This document shows positions 17,605 through 25,782 of a stretch of DNA of 64,000 nucleotides, piece by piece. The notes below the pieces were generated by a model. That model was not told where the DNA came from, did no database searches, and saw only the letters and a list, made by a program, of their open reading frames with translations. The DNA lies in contig JAXLQL010000014.1 in the NCBI GenBank assembly GCA_046331625.1, forward strand, positions 62,001-126,000, written 5' to 3'. A program made the translations under genes and the position numbers. The stretch comes from JAXLQL01 sp046331625 (GTDB lineage Bacteria > Acidobacteriota > Terriglobia > Bryobacterales > Bryobacteraceae). The stretch's first letter is position 1, and each line of letters opens with the position of its first letter.

Positions 17605-19040
17605 TGATCCAAATCCCAGTCTTGCGCAAGGGGCGGCCCTACTACAGCGTTGACCGCTCCGTCACCGTGCATCACAAGACGCGTGAGCCGTTCGTCCAGA
17701 TCAGCATCGCCAACTCCGGGTTGATCCGGCGCGATCTGCTTGACCTACCCGCCATCGCCGAAGCGATGGGCAAGTTCACTTGCGCGGAGTTGATCCAGCT
17801 TTGCGAGCGCGCCTCCAAGCACTTCCTCGAAGACGAGCTCCCGCTCGGCGAAGGCACGCAGACCGTGCAGGACTACGTCGAGCAAACCTCCGCCACCACC
17901 GGGTCTCCGTGGGTGATGGTCCGCCGCAACATGGAGAAGATCGGCGGCGTGATGGGAAACATTTCCGGGGTTTTGCGTGGTCTCACCCGGAACCTCGATC
18001 TCTCGATCCTCGACGCCGGTTGGGGAGAGGCCTCGGGCTCTGTGGTCAGCTACTTCCGCCGTGGGGACTCGCTCGGCGTGGTGCTGCCGTCGAACTCGCC
18101 GGGCGTGCATTCGCTCTGGGTTCCCGCGTTCGTGCTGAAGACGCCGCTGATCCTGAAGCCCGGCAGCGCCGAGCCGTGGACGCCGTATCGAATCATCCAG
18201 GCGTTCATCCGAGCGGGCGCGCCCCCGGAGTGCTTCGGCTACTATCCCGCCGAGCACGCGGGCGGCGGAGAGATCCTGCGCCGCTGCGGACGCGGTATGG
18301 TCTTCGGCGACGTCGGCACCATGAAGGCTTACGCCAACGATCCGCGCATCGAGCTCCATGGACCCGGCTGGAGCAAGATCGTCATCGGCGAGGACCTCAT
18401 CGACCACTGGCGCGACTACATCGACATCATCGCCGCCTCGATCGCCGAGAACTCCGGGCGCTCCTGCGTCAATGCCTCGGGCGTGTGGGTTCCGCGCCAT
18501 GCCGATGCCATCGCCGAAGCGTTGGCCGAGAAGCTCGCCCGCATCCAGCCCCGAGCCGCGTCGGATCCGGCCGCCGAGATCGCGCCCTTCGCCGATCCCG
18601 CCGTCGCCGGTCGCATCAACACGATGGTCGAGCAAGGCATCCAGACCGAGCCCGGCGCGACGGATGTGACCGCCACCTATCGGCCCGAAGGCCGCCTCGC
18701 CGAGTTCGAAGGCTGCTCGTACCTGCTGCCGACCATCATCCGCGTGGACTCGCCTGAGCACTCGATGGCGAACAAGGAGTACCTGTTCCCATTCGCGAGC
18801 GTGGTCGAGACGCCGCAGTCGACGATGCCCGAAGTACTGGGACCTACGCTCGTGCTCACTGCGATCACGAACGATCCCGCCTTCCGCGCGCGCCTGCTCC
18901 GCTCGAACCACATCGGGCGCTTGAACTTCGGTCCGATCCAGACCAACCGCATCGTCTGGGACCAGCCGCACGAAGGCAACCTCTTCGATCACCTCTACGC
19001 CCGCCGCGCCTTCCAAGCCGTCGAGCTCCAACCCGCATGA
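17604..19040 (+). CDS. Aldehyde dehydrogenase-superfamily acyl reductase (LuxC-like)
   Basis: 478 residues from ATG 17604 (overlapping the ligase stop); the much longer open frame upstream is a shadow. It is an ALDH-fold protein with cofactor-binding region (VVLPSNSPGVHSLW, LKTPLILKPGS.EPWTPY), Cys-containing motif SGRSCVNASG (probable thioester cysteine) and C-terminal LNFGPIQTNRIVWDQPHEGN. The N-terminal about 120 residues have no NAD-fold resemblance and look like the LuxC/acyl-CoA reductase extension. Together with the ligase it probably reduces an activated acid to an aldehyde; direction and acid are inferred only from pairing. Confidence 0.75.
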
Positions 19041-19050
19041 CCGCCGTCTG

Positions 19051-19298
19051 TATGTGGGACAGGCTCCATGTGGGGCAGGCTCGCTCGCGCCTGGCCGCCG
19101 CTCACCGCCGCGTCACCCGTCCGTGCAGTGCAGCTTCCATGTGGGGCAGGCTTCAGCCTGGGCGGGACTTCAGTCCCGCCCTCGGCCCGCCGAGGGCAGC
19201 ACTCCATCCCCGTCGCTCCAGGCCCTTCCGTGTAGGGCGGGCTTTAGCCAGCGCGGGGCTTCAGCCCCGCTCCGTGCGGGGCGGACTTCAGTCCCGCC
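19051..19298. repeat. Cluster of REP-like repeats
   Basis: Fills the 268-bp gap between the acyl-reductase gene and the glycosyltransferase gene. At least four to five units or half units: TGTGGGACAGGCT (about 19054), ATGTGGGGCAGGCT (about 19068), a full two-hairpin unit at about 19139-19180, one at about 19230-19270 (GGCTTTAGCC then GCGGGGCTTCAGCCCCGC), and a last half at about 19275-19298 (GGACTTCAGTCC core). Each full unit is two adjacent short near-palindromes. No other feature seen. Confidence 0.85.
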
Positions 19299-19308
19299 AT
19301 CAGATCGG

Positions 19309-20604
19309 ATGAAGATCCTCTCCATCACCGCCGGCGCCGCCAACATGTACTGTGGCAGTTGCCTCCGCGACAACGCCCTCGCCGCCGAACTGATCCGCCA
19401 AGGCCACGACGTCACGCTCCAACCCCTCTACACACCAACCAAGACCGACGAACCGAACGTCAGCCAACGCCGCGTCTTCTTCGGCGGCATCAGCATCTTC
19501 CTCGAACAGAAGTCCAGCCTCTTCCGCTGGACCCCCAAGTTCCTCGACAAGCTCTGGGACCTCCCCGGCGTCATCCGCCTCTTCGCCGGACGTGGCGTCG
19601 AAGTGAACCCCGCCGACCTCGGCGCGCTCACCGTCTCCATCCTCGAAGGCCTCAACGGCCATCAGCGCAAAGAGGTCGACGCCTTCACCGCGTGGCTCCG
19701 CTCGCAGCCCCCCCCGGACATCGTCACGCTGCCCTACACGCTCCTCATCTCGCTCGCCAAGCCTTTGCGCGAAGCCACCGGACGCCCCATCGTCTGCTCG
19801 CTCCAAGGCGAAGAGCTCTTCCTCGACGGACTCACCGAACCCTGGCGCACACGCGCCCTCGACCTCATCCGCCGCCAAGTCGCCGATGTCGACGCCTTCA
19901 TCGCCGTCAGTCAATATGAAGCGCGACACATGGAGCGCTACCTCGCCATCCCCGCGCACAAGATGCGTACCGTGCCGCTCGGCGTCAACCTGCAAGGCTA
20001 CTCGCTCGAGCGCCGCAGCAAAGCCCGCACGGTGAACATCGGATACCTCGCCCGCATCGCGCCCGAGAAAGGGCTTCACCTACTCGCCGATGCCTACCGG
20101 ATCCTGAAGTCCAAGCCCGGCATCCCCGAGATCGCACTCGAGGCCGCCGGTTACCTCGCGCCCGAGAACCGCGCCTACCTCGATAAGATCACCGCCTCCG
20201 CCGCCAGCGGCTTCACCTATCGAGGCGAACTCGACCGCGATCAGAAGGCTCGCTTCCTCCAGAACCTCGACGTGCTCGCCATGCCCTGCACCTATGACGA
20301 GCCCAAGGGCATCCCGGTGCTCGAAGCTATGGCGAACGGCGTTCCCGTGGTCGCACCCGATCGCGGGGCCTTCCCAGAGATGCTCGCGGCCACCGGCGGC
20401 GGCGTGCTCTGCAAGCCCGACAACGCCGAAGCCCTCGCCGACGCCATCCACTCCGTCATCACCGATCCCTCGCTCTCGTTGAAGCTCGGCCGCGCCGGCT
20501 TCGAAGCGGTCCATCGAGACTGGTCCATCGCGCGGATGGCCGAGCGCACCGTCGCCGTCTATCGCTCCGTCATCGCACCCGAGTCCGTCATGACACCCCG
20601 ATGA
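19309..20604 (+). CDS. GT4-family glycosyltransferase
   Basis: 431 residues from ATG 19309; the frame continues upstream only through the repeat cluster. N-terminal motif ITAGAANMYCGSCLRDNALAAEL is the glycine-rich acceptor-side loop of GT-B enzymes. The C-terminal half has the donor-binding signature: VGYLARIAPEKGLHLL-like segment (IGYLARIAPEKG), YRGEL..DQK and E-x7-E region in DEPKGIPVLEAMANGVPVVA. Retaining glycosyl transfer from a nucleotide sugar is expected, acceptor unknown. It lies downstream of the ligase/reductase pair and overlaps the MmcQ-like gene by 4 nt. Confidence 0.9.
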   Translation: MKILSITAGAANMYCGSCLRDNALAAELIRQGHDVTLQPLYTPTKTDEPNVSQRRVFFGGISIFLEQKSSLFRWTPKFLDKLWDLPGVIRLFAGRGVEVNPADLGALTVSILEGLNGHQRKEVDAFTAWLRSQPPPDIVTLPYTLLISLAKPLREATGRPIVCSLQGEELFLDGLTEPWRTRALDLIRRQVADVDAFIAVSQYEARHMERYLAIPAHKMRTVPLGVNLQGYSLERRSKARTVNIGYLARIAPEKGLHLLADAYRILKSKPGIPEIALEAAGYLAPENRAYLDKITASAASGFTYRGELDRDQKARFLQNLDVLAMPCTYDEPKGIPVLEAMANGVPVVAPDRGAFPEMLAATGGGVLCKPDNAEALADAIHSVITDPSLSLKLGRAGFEAVHRDWSIARMAERTVAVYRSVIAPESVMTPR

Positions 20605-20951
20605 AGCGCCTCACCGAGATCTGCCTCGCCTTGCCTGAGGCAACTCACGTGGTCCACGGCTCGCACATCCAGTACCTCGTCAAGAAGAAGGCCTTCGCCT
20701 ACTTCCTCGACAACCACCACGGCGACGGCATCGTCGCGGTCACGTGCAAAGTGCTATCCGGAGACAACCAGCGCCTCGCCGCGCAGGATCCCAAGCGCTA
20801 CTACATTCCCGCCTACGTTGGACCGCGTGGATGGGTCGCGCTCCGGCTCGACGTGGGCAAGATCGATTGGGACGAAGTCGCCGAACTCGTCCGCCACGGC
20901 TATTGCCTCACCGCGCCCAAGAAGCTCGCCGAACAAGCGGCGCGCGCCTAA
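20601..20951 (+). CDS. MmcQ/YjbR-family protein
   Basis: 116 residues, full length for the family (PF04237): RLTEICLALPEATH at the N-terminus, VKKKAFAYF and YYIPAYVGPRGWVALRLD in the middle, and a C-terminal helix ending KKLAEQ. The fold is DNA-binding-like, but the biochemical role of most members is unknown. The start overlaps the glycosyltransferase stop (ATGA). The last 4 bases overlap the convergent enolase-superfamily gene. Confidence 0.85.
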   Translation: MKRLTEICLALPEATHVVHGSHIQYLVKKKAFAYFLDNHHGDGIVAVTCKVLSGDNQRLAAQDPKRYYIPAYVGPRGWVALRLDVGKIDWDEVAELVRHGYCLTAPKKLAEQAARA

Positions 20952-22288
20952 AGCGACCCGATCGCACCATCCTCGTGGAAGACCGTCGGGAACGGCCGCG
21001 TCCCCTGGAACGGATACCGCTTTAACGCCGCTTCGCTGATATCGATCCCGAGCCCGGGCCGCGCCGGCAGCGGATAGCGGCCATCCACCATGCGCATCGC
21101 CGGGAAGCCCATCAGGTCTTCCCAAACACGCGCCTTCTCGCCGCCGTCGACGAAGCCGCAGATCTCCTGCGCCAGGAAGTTCGGACCCGCAGCATCCACA
21201 TGAAGACTCGCGATGCCGCCGATCGGACCTTCGCACGCATGCGGCGCCATGCGAATCCCCGAAGCCTCGGCCGCGGCCGAGACCTTCCACAGCGCGGTCA
21301 CACCGCCCACATGTGCGATATCGGGCTGCAGGATGTCCACGATGCCCAGGTCGATCAGTTCCGCCAATCCATACGCCGCGATGAGCCGCTCGCCCGTCGC
21401 GATGGGCGTGGTCGAGTACTTCACCGCGCGAGCCATGGCTCGCATGTTCTCCGGCGGACAGATCTCTTCGGCGAACAGCATATGCAGTGGCTCGATCTCG
21501 CGCAGGATGATCGCTGCCACGGTCGGACTCGGCCGCGCGTGGAAGTCGACCGCGAAGTCGAGGTCCGCGCCGAGCCCCTCGCGCAGCATCTCGAGATGCT
21601 TCACCGCGCGTGTCAGCTTCGCACCCGTCTCCACCCACTCGAGCAGATCAGGTAACTGGAACTTCAGCGCCGTCACGCCCGCGGCCTTCGTCTTGTCGCG
21701 CAACTCGCGCGCCTCGGCCAATGACCATGCCGACGCATGATAGTAGCCGCGCACGCCGCGCGGATCGATAGGACCTCCCAGCATCTCATACACCGGCAGG
21801 TTCATCACCTTGCCTCGGATGTCCCATAGCGCTTGGTCGATCCCCGAGATCGCCGAGCCCAACACCGGACCGCCGCGATAGAAGCTCCCGATGTACATCA
21901 ATTGCCAGAGGTGCTCCACCTGCATCGGATCACTGCCGATGATGAGATCCTTCAGATCCATCACGCAGGCCATCGCCGCCGAGGCCTTGCCCTCGAGCGT
22001 CGCCTCTCCCCAACCCACCACGCCTTGATTGGTCTCGAGCTTCACGAACACGTACGGGCGATCGGCTTGCGCGATGCGTTCGTCGAGCGTGACGCCGAAC
22101 ACCTGCATGTTCGTGATGCGCAGCTTCGAGCCCACGTCTTTGAACGCCGCGCCACCCGGGGGCTTGTCCTTCGAGGTCTGCACCTGGAACGCGCATCCGC
22201 AATCGCCGAGCGTGGGACCGCGGCGCGCACCCGCTCCGTTCATTACGCCCGCCGCGGCGAACGCTCCCAAGATCTCACGCCGTCTCAT
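20948..22288 (-). CDS. Enolase-superfamily dehydratase (galactonate dehydratase-like), Tat-type leader
   Basis: 446 residues. The N-terminus MRRREILGAFAAAG is Tat/lipoprotein-like, then a mandelate racemase/muconate lactonizing enzyme fold. Visible barrel residues: Lys in VTALKFQLP (strand 2), Asp/His in FAVDFHARPSP (strand 3), Glu in LFAEE (strand 4), Glu in PIATGERL (strand 5), Asp in LQPDIAHVGG (strand 6) and His in APHACEGPIG (strand 7). The D-H-E-E-D-H set is that of acid sugar dehydratases such as galactonate dehydratase. Predicted to dehydrate a sugar acid in or near the periplasm. Last gene of a five-gene minus-strand operon; its start overlaps the stop of the degenerate paralogue. 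Confidence 0.85.
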   Translation of the reverse strand: MRRREILGAFAAAGVMNGAGARRGPTLGDCGCAFQVQTSKDKPPGGAAFKDVGSKLRITNMQVFGVTLDERIAQADRPYVFVKLETNQGVVGWGEATLEGKASAAMACVMDLKDLIIGSDPMQVEHLWQLMYIGSFYRGGPVLGSAISGIDQALWDIRGKVMNLPVYEMLGGPIDPRGVRGYYHASAWSLAEARELRDKTKAAGVTALKFQLPDLLEWVETGAKLTRAVKHLEMLREGLGADLDFAVDFHARPSPTVAAIILREIEPLHMLFAEEICPPENMRAMARAVKYSTTPIATGERLIAAYGLAELIDLGIVDILQPDIAHVGGVTALWKVSAAAEASGIRMAPHACEGPIGGIASLHVDAAGPNFLAQEICGFVDGGEKARVWEDLMGFPAMRMVDGRYPLPARPGLGIDISEAALKRYPFQGTRPFPTVFHEDGAIGSL

Positions 22289-23412
22289 ATGCGCTCCTCG
22301 CTGAAAGCGTCGAGCGCCTTCTCGTTCACGTCGAAGCCGAGACCAGGCTTGTTGAGCAGCGCCGCGTACCCCTTCTCCGCCACTTCTTTGTTGCCTGAGG
22401 TGAGCTCGGCGCGCATGGCCGCGTCGCGATCGGAGGCCGGCACCGGCACCTCTTGCACGAAAGCGTTCGGCAGAGCCGCGTTCAGATGGATCCCGGCGAG
22501 CGTTCCGATCGGACCACCCGAATGATACGGCGCAATCGCCACGTAGTGCGTCTCGGCAATCGCGGCGATGCGCTTGATCTTGGTCAGGCTGTTGAGCCCG
22601 AGGCTCGGCCGTACCACGTTCACCGAGAAGTGCCGCAGGAGGTTCTGGAACGTTCCGATGTCGTGGATCTTGCGGCCCAACCCGACGGGCATCACGCTCT
22701 CGTCGCCGATCTTGGCGAGCCCATCGGTGGTCTGCACGCTGGTCGGCTCATCGAACCACATGATGCGCGCGCGCTCGAGAGCCGTCGCCGCAGTGGCTGC
22801 ATCGCCCGGAGTCATCGCGCCCGCTCCGTCGAGCACCCACTCCGCATCCGCGCTTGCCTTGCCCCGAATCGCCGAGACGCGCTTGCGAACGCGATCCACC
22901 CACTCTTGCAGCGGAATCATCGCGTCACGCTGGAGCGCGGGCATCGTGTAAGCAAGGATGCCAGCCTTGCGCGCGCGTTCGAGCGGCGCCGTGACGGACT
23001 GCTCGTCAGTGCCTTCGAGCTGAGCGAGCAGCCGCGCTTTGAAGCGCGTGGGGCCGCCGAGATATTGATAGATGGGAAGCTTGCGCGAGCGCGCCACCAG
23101 ATCGACCATCGCGTTGCTGATCGCTGCTTCCATGCAGGGGATCGCCCCGAGCTTCGCGCGCACGAACTCCGTCTCGGTTGCTCTGCGGCCAGCAATCGCC
23201 GCGCGAGCCTCGGCGATCTCCACGCCCGACACCGGACCGCCTTCGCCGAAGCCGCTCTCGCCGCCTTGCGCCGTGAGCTTGACCACCGTGTAGCGCCGCC
23301 CGGAGACAGGCTCCTTCAAGCGCCACGCGCGGAACGATGCGATGGCAAGCGGATGGCTGCCACCTTGGGGCGGCGCGAAGGCCACCGCCATATCGGGCAA
23401 TCTTCTTGGCAT
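22285..23412 (-). CDS. Enolase-superfamily protein lacking key active-site residues
   Basis: 375 residues with the same fold: ISNAMVDLVARSRKLPIYQYLGG matches the 'IDxALWDIxGK..GxPxxxLLGG' signature. Active-site positions are altered. Strand 2 reads ILAYTMPAL where K-x-K/K-x-H is expected; strand 3 WVLDGAG keeps Asp but not the usual N/H; strand 4 WFDEP keeps Glu; strand 5 reads PVGLGRK where A-T-G-E-R is expected, so the third metal ligand is missing; strand 7 APYHSGGPIG keeps His. It may be a non-catalytic partner or use different chemistry. No signal peptide. The start is 6 bp downstream of the VOC gene stop. Confidence 0.8.
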   Translation of the reverse strand: MPRRLPDMAVAFAPPQGGSHPLAIASFRAWRLKEPVSGRRYTVVKLTAQGGESGFGEGGPVSGVEIAEARAAIAGRRATETEFVRAKLGAIPCMEAAISNAMVDLVARSRKLPIYQYLGGPTRFKARLLAQLEGTDEQSVTAPLERARKAGILAYTMPALQRDAMIPLQEWVDRVRKRVSAIRGKASADAEWVLDGAGAMTPGDAATAATALERARIMWFDEPTSVQTTDGLAKIGDESVMPVGLGRKIHDIGTFQNLLRHFSVNVVRPSLGLNSLTKIKRIAAIAETHYVAIAPYHSGGPIGTLAGIHLNAALPNAFVQEVPVPASDRDAAMRAELTSGNKEVAEKGYAALLNKPGLGFDVNEKALDAFSEERI

Positions 23413-23418
23413 TGAGGC

Positions 23419-24327
23419 CTACTTGATGTAAGGGTCGAGGTTCTCAGAGCAGCACGGCTTCTGCACCGGCTTGCGGATCATCACCTCGGTGCGCGTGTTG
23501 TGCTTGTCGTAGAGCTGCAAGAGCCATCGGCCGTCGCGAGCGATGTTGGGCTCGCGCCGTGGCGTGTACCCGCGCGAGACCACGGTCTTGTAGAGCGCCT
23601 GAATGTCGAGCGTGCCGACGCAGACGTGATGCCACACGCCCAACTGCTGGGGACTCGGCGTGTCGCGCGAGATCATGTACTCGATCCAGTTGTTGCCGTC
23701 GGGAACCATGTAGCTCATCCAGTCGATCTTGTCATCCGAGGGGCCGCCGCCGCCCTTCCACTGGAAGCGGAAGCCGAGGATATCCTGATAGAACTTGTTC
23801 TGTACATCGGAGCTCTTGACGTGCACGCCAACGTGGAGCATGTGATCCGAGATCCGCTTGTCGGAGATCGCCTTGCCGAAGTTCTTCGAGTGCAGGGAGC
23901 CCTTCGCGTACTCGACGAACTCCACTTGATGGCCTTCGGGATCCTTCACCGTGAAGCTGTAGTTGCCGTCGAGATCCTTGCCGGCCTTCGCTGGAACCGA
24001 CACGCCCTTCTCGGCCAGATACGCGCGGAGCTTGCGCGCGTCTTTGGTCTCGAAGCCGATCTGGATCATCTTGTCATCGGCTTCATTGGCCAGCGTCTGC
24101 GTCACTTCGATGTACTGCCGGTCATTCACCTTGAACACCGCGATGTCCGCATTCACGCCGGGACGCTTGTGCTTGAACACCTGGTCATAGCCGAGCACCC
24201 CGGTGTAGAACTTGCGGACCTCTTCGAGGTTGTCGGTCTTCACGACGAAGTTCGCGATGCCCACGATCGGCGGCCGCTCCACGGCCATCAACGCAGCAAC
24301 AGGAATCAGGACGAGCCAACGCTTCAA
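23419..24327 (-). CDS. Exported double-VOC (glyoxalase/dioxygenase-like) protein
   Basis: 302 residues with an N-terminal signal or anchor (MKRWLVLIPVAALMAV). Two vicinal-oxygen-chelate domains: about 22-140 (VGIANFVVKTDNLEEVRKFYTGVLGY ... DPEGHQVEFVEY) and about 160-290 (LHVGVHVKSSDVQNKFYQDILGF ... WIEYM, HHVCVGTLDIQALYKTVVSRGY). VOC proteins bind a metal with His/Glu and include glyoxalases, extradiol dioxygenases and resistance proteins. The substrate is not predictable. Its start overlaps the stop of the DUF1501 gene (ATGA). Confidence 0.85.
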   Translation of the reverse strand: MKRWLVLIPVAALMAVERPPIVGIANFVVKTDNLEEVRKFYTGVLGYDQVFKHKRPGVNADIAVFKVNDRQYIEVTQTLANEADDKMIQIGFETKDARKLRAYLAEKGVSVPAKAGKDLDGNYSFTVKDPEGHQVEFVEYAKGSLHSKNFGKAISDKRISDHMLHVGVHVKSSDVQNKFYQDILGFRFQWKGGGGPSDDKIDWMSYMVPDGNNWIEYMISRDTPSPQQLGVWHHVCVGTLDIQALYKTVVSRGYTPRREPNIARDGRWLLQLYDKHNTRTEVMIRKPVQKPCCSENLDPYIK

Positions 24328-25772
24328 GCGATAATCTCCTTCAACACGCGCGCGGGGTTGACGCCGATGAGCGTCTCTACGCGGCCGTCATAGTCATAGG
24401 TCAACCTGCGAACGTCCACACCCATCAGGTGCAGGATCGTCGCATGCATGTCACTGTGCGAAACCGGATTGTCCGCGGCCGCATAGCCGATCTCGTCGGT
24501 GGCGCCATAGACTGTGCCGCCCTTGATGCCACCGCCCGCCATCCAGCAGGTGAACCCGCGCGGATTGTGATCGCGGCCATCGGCGCGCTCGGCTGTGGGC
24601 AGGCGGCCGAATTCGCCGCCCCAGACGACCAGAGTTTCGTCGAGCAGTCCGCGCTGTTTCAGGTCTTTGATCAAACCCGCCACCGGGATGTCGATCTTGC
24701 CCATGCTCTTGGTGAGGCTCTCGGCGAGCTTGGCGTGGTGATCCCAACCGCCGCTGGTGATCTGCACGAAGCGCACACCGCTTTCCACGAGGCGCCGCGC
24801 CACCATGCATCGCTTGCCGAAGGGCTTGGTCACTTCGTTGTCGAGACCGTAGAGCCGCTTGGTGGCTTCGCTCTCGGTGGAGAGGTCCACCTTCTGGAGC
24901 GCTTCCATTTGCATGCGCGCCGCCATCTCGTAGTTGGCGATGCGCGTGTCGAGCTCGAGCAGTTCCGGATGCTTGGCGCGGTGCAGGCGGTTGAGGCCGT
25001 TCACCATGTCGATGATGCCGCGCTCGTCCGCAACCGACATCGAGGCCGGGCGCTTCAAGTCGGGGATTGGCACGCCATCCACTTCCATCAACGTGCCCGC
25101 GAAGTTCGGAGGAAGCCAGCCGCCCGTCCACGCGCGTGGACCGATCAGCGCGTCGCCGTCGTGGAGCGCGATGTAGCCGGGCAGATTCTGATTCTCGCTG
25201 CCGAGTCCGTAGGTGACCCATGCACCCACCGCCGGGAAGCCGGTGATGTTACGGCCGCTCATGTAGTGATACTGGGCGGTGTCGTGATCGATGCGCTCGG
25301 TGACGCAGGAGCGGATCACTGAGATTTCGTCGACCACTTGCGACAGGCCCGGCATCAACTCGGAAACTTCGAGCCCCGACTGCCCGTACTTGGCGAACTT
25401 GAACGGGCTGCCGAAGAGCTTCGGCTGCGCGACGTCCTTGCGCGACACCACCTTGATGGGCGGCGCTTGGCCGTCGAACTTGTTGAGGATAGGCTTGGGA
25501 TCGAGCAGGTCCACTTGGCTGGGGCCGCCGGGGAGAAAAACAAAAATGACCGATTTTGCTTTGGCGGGGAAATGCGGGGAGCGCGGTACGAGGTCGTAGA
25601 TCTTCTTGGCGGAGTCAGCGCGCAACGGATCGCCGCTGCCGCGCAACATCATTGTGGCGACAATGCTGCCGAATCCTCCCATGCTGCGGATGAGAGCTTC
25701 GCGCCGGCTGATGGCGGGACTGGAAGTCCCGCGCAGGCTGAAGCCTGCCCCACAATTCGATCGGAGTTCCAT
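24324..25772 (-). CDS. DUF1501 (sulfatase-like) exported protein with REP-encoded N-terminal extension
   Basis: 482 residues from ATG 25772, which has a strong ribosome-binding site (GAGGAGG, 6-8 bases upstream). DUF1501 proteins have an alkaline-phosphatase/sulfatase-like fold and accompany DUF1549/DUF1553 proteins in planctomycetes and acidobacteria. Core motifs seen: VIFVFLPGGPSQVDLLDPKP, RSCVTERIDHDTAQYHYMSG, GGWDHHAKL and GGEFGRLPTAERADGRDHNP. The Tat-like motif SRREAL begins only at about residue 22. The residues before it (CGAGFSLRGTSSPAI) are encoded by a REP-like repeat (25714-25754). The ten-base gap to the cytochrome c gene upstream indicates one operon. Confidence 0.9.
   Translation of the reverse strand: MELRSNCGAGFSLRGTSSPAISRREALIRSMGGFGSIVATMMLRGSGDPLRADSAKKIYDLVPRSPHFPAKAKSVIFVFLPGGPSQVDLLDPKPILNKFDGQAPPIKVVSRKDVAQPKLFGSPFKFAKYGQSGLEVSELMPGLSQVVDEISVIRSCVTERIDHDTAQYHYMSGRNITGFPAVGAWVTYGLGSENQNLPGYIALHDGDALIGPRAWTGGWLPPNFAGTLMEVDGVPIPDLKRPASMSVADERGIIDMVNGLNRLHRAKHPELLELDTRIANYEMAARMQMEALQKVDLSTESEATKRLYGLDNEVTKPFGKRCMVARRLVESGVRFVQITSGGWDHHAKLAESLTKSMGKIDIPVAGLIKDLKQRGLLDETLVVWGGEFGRLPTAERADGRDHNPRGFTCWMAGGGIKGGTVYGATDEIGYAAADNPVSHSDMHATILHLMGVDVRRLTYDYDGRVETLIGVNPARVLKEIIA
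25714..25754 (-). repeat. REP-like repeat inside the DUF1501 gene
   Basis: Two-hairpin unit: GCGGGACTGGAAGTCCCGC followed by GCAGGCTGAAGCCTGC and CCCACA on the plus strand. It lies wholly within the coding sequence, between the start codon (25772) and the Tat-like motif, and is translated without interrupting the frame. Confidence 0.85.
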
Positions 25773-25782
25773 CTTTCCCTCC

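Noticed and set aside
19051..19298. CRISPR-like array at the repeat cluster
   Set aside because: Units vary in sequence, orientation and spacing and match the dispersed REP-like family.
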